Positions 6,005 to 9,318 of a stretch of 9,318 nucleotides of DNA are shown piece by piece; position 1 is the stretch's first letter, and every line of letters starts with the position of its first letter. The notes below the pieces were generated by a model. It made no database searches and was not told the DNA's origin. It was given only the letters and a program-made list of their open reading frames with translations. The position numbers and the translations under genes were made by a program. The DNA comes from an uncultured Clostridia bacterium. GTDB lineage: Bacteria > Bacillota_A > Clostridia > Oscillospirales > Oscillospiraceae. The stretch lies in NCBI GenBank assembly GCA_946408145.1, contig CAMJQX010000052.1, positions 1-9,318 on the forward strand, written 5' to 3'.

Positions 6005-6946
6005 ATGGGCTTTTTGAAAAACGCGCTCTCCACGCGCCGCGCCATGCAGGAGCTGCCCCCGATGAAGGAGATCCACTATATCTCCGACGAGGAGCTGCGG
6101 CAGCTGCAGGACTGCTTTCTGGAGATCATCAAGGATATCGACCGCGTCTGCCGCGAAAACGGGATCTGCTACATGGCCGCCGGCGGCACCGCGCTCGGTT
6201 CCGTGCGCCATCAGGGCTTCATCCCCTGGGACGACGACGTGGACCTGCTGATGCCGCGGCCCGATCTCAAGCGCTTTTTGGAGATCTTTGACCGCACGCT
6301 CGGCGACAAATACGAGATCACCTCGCCCGCGTCGAAATACCCGCTGGAGAGCATGATCACGGCGGTGTACAAAAAGAACACCGTCAAGGCCAGCCTCCAG
6401 ACCATGGATACCGACTTGCCGCAGGGCGTACATATCGACATCTTCTGCATCGAGTCCGTTCCGACGAACGCCGCCGCCCGCCGCATCAAGGGCACGGTCG
6501 CGATGGGTATGCAGTACATCGCGGTGTCGACGCTCTTCCGCCATCTGACCAACGAGAAGAAAAAGGAGTTTTTCCGCCAGACGACAGCCGGGCGCGTCAA
6601 CTATGCGCTGCGCATGACCGTGGGCACGATGTTCTCCTTCCTGCCCTGCGAGACATGGGCGAAGCTCTTCGACCGCGCCGTCAGCTGCCGGAGGGATACG
6701 GGACTCTGGGCCGTCCCGACGGACATCAAGCACTACTTCGGGCACATCATGCCGAAGGACGTGTACTATCCCCCGATCAAGGGACCCTTCGAGGACTTTG
6801 AGATCCAGCTGCCGCACGATCCCGACGCCTATCTGGAAAACCAGTACGGCGACTATATGACCATCCCGCCGGAGGCCGAGCGCGAGAGGCACTGGTCCAT
6901 CGGCTTCTGCCTGGACACCGAAGCACAGGAGAAGAGCCATGACTGA
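6005..6946 (+). CDS. LicD-family phosphotransferase (second of two)
   Basis: A 313-residue paralogue of the preceding protein, with a 20-residue longer N-terminus. The signature AGGTALGSVRH-QGFIPWDDDVD is at residues 59-80 (WDDDVD 75-80); further family elements are GVHIDIFCIE, where LicD1 has GLMIDVIPLD, and YLENQYGDYMTIPPE near the C-terminus. The DNA coding for the signature is nearly identical in the two genes (around 5262-5303 and 6205-6246), while the middle regions have diverged, which suggests two acceptor or position specificities rather than a recent duplicate. CGGAG (5993-5997) lies 7 nt before ATG 6005. Its last codons overlap the Stealth gene by 8 nt, implying translational coupling. 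It probably transfers a phospho-group to the same surface glycan. Confidence 0.9.
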   Translation: MGFLKNALSTRRAMQELPPMKEIHYISDEELRQLQDCFLEIIKDIDRVCRENGICYMAAGGTALGSVRHQGFIPWDDDVDLLMPRPDLKRFLEIFDRTLGDKYEITSPASKYPLESMITAVYKKNTVKASLQTMDTDLPQGVHIDIFCIESVPTNAAARRIKGTVAMGMQYIAVSTLFRHLTNEKKKEFFRQTTAGRVNYALRMTVGTMFSFLPCETWAKLFDRAVSCRRDTGLWAVPTDIKHYFGHIMPKDVYYPPIKGPFEDFEIQLPHDPDAYLENQYGDYMTIPPEAERERHWSIGFCLDTEAQEKSHD

Positions 6947-7937
6947 CTATCCCGTGGATATCGTGATCCCCTGGGTGGACGGCTCGGATCCCGCGTGGAT
7001 CCGGGAGCATGACAAGTATACCGCCAACTCCCTCCAGGACAACAGCAGCGCCCGTTACCGGGAGTGGGACCTGTTCCGCTTCTGGTTCCGCAGCATCGAG
7101 GAGAACGCGCCCTGGGTCAACAGGGTGCATCTGCTGACCTGGGGGCATCTGCCGCCCTGGCTCGACACGGAGCATCCGAAGCTGCATGTCGTGCGGCATG
7201 AGGAGTTCATCCCGGAGAAGTATCTGCCCACCTTCAGTTCCCACACCATCGAGCTGAATATGCACCGCGTGCCGGGCCTTGCGGACCGGTTCGTGTATTT
7301 TAATGACGACGTGTATCTCAGCCGCCCGACGAGGAAGGAGGACTTCTTCCGGAACGGCCTGCCGGTGGATACCGCGGTCTGGGGCGTCATCAAGAACGAC
7401 GACGTCTCGAACTTCATGCCCTACATCATGCTCAACATGATGGCGGTCATCAACATGCATTTTCCCAAACGCGCCGTGCTGAAGAAGGACTTCGGCAAGT
7501 GGCTCAGCCCGAAAAACGGCAGGGGCGTGCTCAACAACCTCTACCTCCTGCCCTGGGGCACCCACACGGGCTTTCGCAACTATCACAGCTGCGTGCCGTT
7601 TTTGAAGGAGACCTTCGAGACCGTGTGGCGCGAGGAGGAGGCGCTGCTCGACCGCACCTGCTCGCACAAATTCCGCGGGCGGGAGGACGTGAACCAGTAC
7701 CTGATGCGCTACTGGCAGCTGTGCGAGGGCAAGTTCGTCCCCCACAGGCCGGAATGCGCGTATCTGACGATCCGAAAGGACAGCGCCGCCGAGGCGGAGG
7801 CGCTGCTCAAGGATAAAAAATACAAGGTCGTCTGTCTCAACGACGACCCCATGGGCTTTGACTTCGAGGAGGAGCAGCGCGCGCTGCACAGGGTCATGGA
7901 GGCCCGCTTCCCCCGCAAGTCCCGATTTGAGAAATGA
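6939..7937 (+). CDS. Stealth-family sugar-phosphate transferase
   Basis: A 332-residue protein with the conserved regions of Stealth proteins. CR1 is [15 protein letters not shown] (6-20). CR2 runs from [22 protein letters not shown] (spanning 39-60) through LPPWLD and [22 protein letters not shown] to [13 protein letters not shown] (118-130). Later come [12 protein letters not shown] (216-227), matching CR3, and [12 protein letters not shown] (248-259), matching CR4. Stealth enzymes include bacterial capsule hexose-1-phosphate polymerases and, in animals, GlcNAc-1-phosphotransferase; they make phosphodiester links between sugars. It overlaps the LicD2 stop by 8 nt and has AGGAG (6927-6931) 7 nt upstream. 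With two LicD proteins next to it, the operon's polymer is expected to be rich in phosphodiesters. The acceptor and donor sugars are unknown. Confidence 0.92.
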   Translation: MTDYPVDIVIPWVDGSDPAWIREHDKYTANSLQDNSSARYREWDLFRFWFRSIEENAPWVNRVHLLTWGHLPPWLDTEHPKLHVVRHEEFIPEKYLPTFSSHTIELNMHRVPGLADRFVYFNDDVYLSRPTRKEDFFRNGLPVDTAVWGVIKNDDVSNFMPYIMLNMMAVINMHFPKRAVLKKDFGKWLSPKNGRGVLNNLYLLPWGTHTGFRNYHSCVPFLKETFETVWREEEALLDRTCSHKFRGREDVNQYLMRYWQLCEGKFVPHRPECAYLTIRKDSAAEAEALLKDKKYKVVCLNDDPMGFDFEEEQRALHRVMEARFPRKSRFEK

Positions 7938-7948
7938 GAGGTAAGACT

Positions 7949-9022
7949 ATGCTGAACTTTGCCGTCGGTCCCGTTATGAGCTCGGAAGAGGTGCGCGCCA
8001 TCGGCGCCGAGCAGGTGCCCTATTTCCGTACGCCCGAGTTCTCCGCCCTGATGCTGGAAAACGAAAAGCTCGTTTTGAAATTCGCCAAGGCCCCCGAGGG
8101 CTCCCGCGTCGTGTTCCTGACCGGCTCGGGCACCGCCTCCATGGAGGCCTCCGTGATGCACACGCTCACGCCCGCCGACAAGGCGCTCGTCATCAACGGC
8201 GGCAGCTTCGGCCAGCGCTTCGTGCAGCTGCTGGAGCTGCATGAGATCCCGCACACCGAGATCAAGATGCGCAGGGGCGCCGCCCTGAAGGCCGAGATGC
8301 TCGCGCCCTATGAAAACCAGGGCTACACCGCCTTCCTCGTGAACATCGACGAGACCTCCACGGGCGTGCTGTACGACATCGACCTGATCGGCGACTTCTG
8401 CCGCCGCAACGACATTTACCTGATCGTGGACGCGATCAGCGCTTTCTTCACCGACCCGCTGGACATGACGGCCAAGGGCATCGACCTGATGATCACCGGC
8501 TCCCAGAAGGCGCTGGCCTGCCCGCCGGGCGTGTCCCTGATCGTGCTGGCGCCCCGCGCACTGGCGCGCGTGGCCGCCGGGAAGACCAAAAGCATGTATC
8601 TGGACCTGAAGGACGCGCTGAAAAACGGCGAGCGCGGGCAGACGCCCTTTACCCCCGCGGTGGGGACGCTGCGGCAGATCAACGCCCGCCTGCGGCAGAT
8701 CGACCGCGACGGCGGCGTGGACGCCGAGATCGCCCGCATCGGGGCGCTCGCGGCCTATTTCCGCGCGCAGATCGCCGACCTGCCCTTCGAACTGGTGTCC
8801 GAGTCCCCGACGAACGCGGTGACCCCGCTGCACCCCACCACCGCCAAGGCCTTCGACATCTTCACGATCCTCAAGGACGAGTACGGCATCTGGATCTGCC
8901 CCAACGGCGGCGACATGCGGGACACCGTCTTCCGCGTCGGCCACATCGGCGACCTGCACACCGAGGATTACGACACGCTGATCGCGGCCTTCCGCGACCT
9001 GCAGAGACGCGGCATCATCTGA
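7949..9022 (+). CDS. Class V PLP-dependent aminotransferase (alanine-glyoxylate / AEP transaminase-like)
   Basis: A 357-residue fold-type I PLP enzyme. Visible elements are [11 protein letters not shown] (57-67) for the phosphate-binding cup, NIDETSTGV (132-140), the PLP-contacting Asp161 in IVDAISAF, and the Schiff-base lysine K187 in [13 protein letters not shown] (183-195). GSQKAL-PPG is the active-site form of alanine/serine-glyoxylate aminotransferases; canonical 2-aminoethylphosphonate transaminases that I recall have a different -NKC- context. ATG 7949 is chosen: GAGAGG (7935-7940) lies 8 nt upstream, while ATG 7934 overlaps the Stealth stop with no ribosome site. It sits between phospho-transferase genes and a cytidylyltransferase, so it more likely makes a small amino compound for CTP activation than serves central metabolism. 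A serinol-phosphate-type or aminoethylphosphonate-type product is possible; both are inference. Confidence 0.85.
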   Translation: MLNFAVGPVMSSEEVRAIGAEQVPYFRTPEFSALMLENEKLVLKFAKAPEGSRVVFLTGSGTASMEASVMHTLTPADKALVINGGSFGQRFVQLLELHEIPHTEIKMRRGAALKAEMLAPYENQGYTAFLVNIDETSTGVLYDIDLIGDFCRRNDIYLIVDAISAFFTDPLDMTAKGIDLMITGSQKALACPPGVSLIVLAPRALARVAAGKTKSMYLDLKDALKNGERGQTPFTPAVGTLRQINARLRQIDRDGGVDAEIARIGALAAYFRAQIADLPFELVSESPTNAVTPLHPTTAKAFDIFTILKDEYGIWICPNGGDMRDTVFRVGHIGDLHTEDYDTLIAAFRDLQRRGII

Positions 9023-9029
9023 CAAACAC

Positions 9030-9045
9030 CGGCTCGCGAGAGCCG
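9030..9045 (+). other. Intercistronic hairpin
   Basis: CGGCTC-GCGA-GAGCCG forms a 6-bp stem with a GNRA-type tetraloop in the 39-nt gap between the aminotransferase stop and the cytidylyltransferase start, ending 3 nt before the latter's GGGAG. There is no U-tract, so it is not a terminator. It could protect mRNA ends or tune expression. Confidence 0.5.
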
Positions 9046-9061
9046 CACGGGAGAGACAGAT

Positions 9062-9318
9062 ATGGTTAAAGTCATCACCTACGGCACCTATGACCTGCTG
9101 CACTACGGGCATATCCGCCTGCTGGAGCGGGCCAAGGCGCTGGGCGACTATCTGATCGTCGGCGTCACGGCCGACGACTTCGACAAGACCCGCGGCAAAA
9201 TCAACGTCCAGCAGTCCCTGATGGAGCGCGTCGAGGCCGTCAAGGCCACCGGCATCGCCGACGAGGTCATCATCGAGGAGTACGAGGGCCAGAAGATCGA
9301 CGATATCCGCCGCTACGG
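9062..9318 (+). CDS. TagD-like cytidylyltransferase (HxGH nucleotidyltransferase), 5' part
   Basis: The first 85 codons are visible; the gene continues past the right edge. The start MVKVITYGTYDLLHYGH carries the HxGH nucleotide-binding motif (HYGH, residues 14-17), and LLERAKALGDYLIVGVTADDF follows as in glycerol-3-phosphate cytidylyltransferase (TagD). These enzymes join CTP to a phosphorylated small alcohol, yielding a CDP-activated donor. From residue 40 it departs from TagD: DKTRGKINVQQSLMERVEAV replaces the Bacillus sequence. I associate this RGKIN variant with longer proteins from surface-polysaccharide clusters, some with a C-terminal oxidoreductase domain; that is recall and cannot be tested here. 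GGGAG (9049-9053) lies 8 nt before the ATG. It most likely supplies the CDP donor for the LicD or Stealth enzymes upstream. Confidence 0.88.
   Translation, partial: MVKVITYGTYDLLHYGHIRLLERAKALGDYLIVGVTADDFDKTRGKINVQQSLMERVEAVKATGIADEVIIEEYEGQKIDDIRRY

Noticed and set aside
4103..6940. 945-codon open reading frame on the minus strand
   Set aside because: It is codon-aligned antisense to three well-recognised genes, has a low-complexity His/Asp/Arg/Val-rich translation, and stays open only because the sense genes avoid TTA, CTA and TCA.
7949..9022. Direct call as PhnW (2-aminoethylphosphonate-pyruvate transaminase)
   Set aside because: The lysine context is GSQKAL-PPG rather than the one I recall for PhnW, and no phosphonate gene is in view, so only a class V aminotransferase is claimed.
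7709..9112. 467-codon minus-strand frame opposite the aminotransferase gene
   Set aside because: Aligned antisense shadow of a clear PLP enzyme gene, without recognisable domains.

Overview
The window looks like the chromosome of a spore-forming, GC-rich member of the Clostridia, most likely Oscillospirales (Oscillibacter/Dysosmobacter-like gut Firmicutes). The reasons are a SpoVAC sporulation membrane protein, GC-rich third codon positions, AGGAG-type ribosome binding sites, sigma-70-type promoters in AT-rich gaps, and a clostridial type of Na+:amino acid symporter. The genus is an inference; no phylogenetic marker beyond these is present.

Layout. (1) 1-206: the 5' part of a tRNA-Ser(GGA) gene runs off the left edge on the minus strand. 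It has a near-perfect promoter, and a stray 22-bp copy of its anticodon arm sits directly in front of the next gene's ribosome binding site. (2) 207-644: a solitary spoVAC, convergent with (3) a LysR-type regulator (655-1539, minus). That regulator is divergent from (4) an NSS-family Na+-coupled transporter (1788-3320, plus); the promoters of the divergent pair overlap. A strong rho-independent terminator (3363-3393) closes this unit. (5) 3460-4125: a small alpha/beta hydrolase with its own promoter. (6) 4182-9318 and beyond: a promoter followed by at least six same-strand, closely packed genes for surface or teichoic-acid-like polysaccharide: an NAD-dependent nucleotide-sugar epimerase, two tandem LicD-family phosphotransferases, a Stealth-family sugar-phosphate transferase, a class V PLP aminotransferase, and the start of a TagD-like cytidylyltransferase cut by the right edge.

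How the genes may work together. The last operon is the most interesting part. An aminotransferase next to a cytidylyltransferase suggests that a small phosphorylated amino-alcohol (or a related polyol or phosphonate) is made and activated with CTP. Two LicD enzymes and a Stealth enzyme could then attach phospho-groups to a glycan whose sugar is shaped by the epimerase. The donor's identity is not readable here; missing downstream genes would decide it. The LysR-NSS pair looks like a self-contained regulated uptake unit, probably for an amino acid.

All gaps between genes are under 300 bp. The longest (1540-1787) holds the overlapping divergent promoters, a dyad and a leader of about 140 nt.
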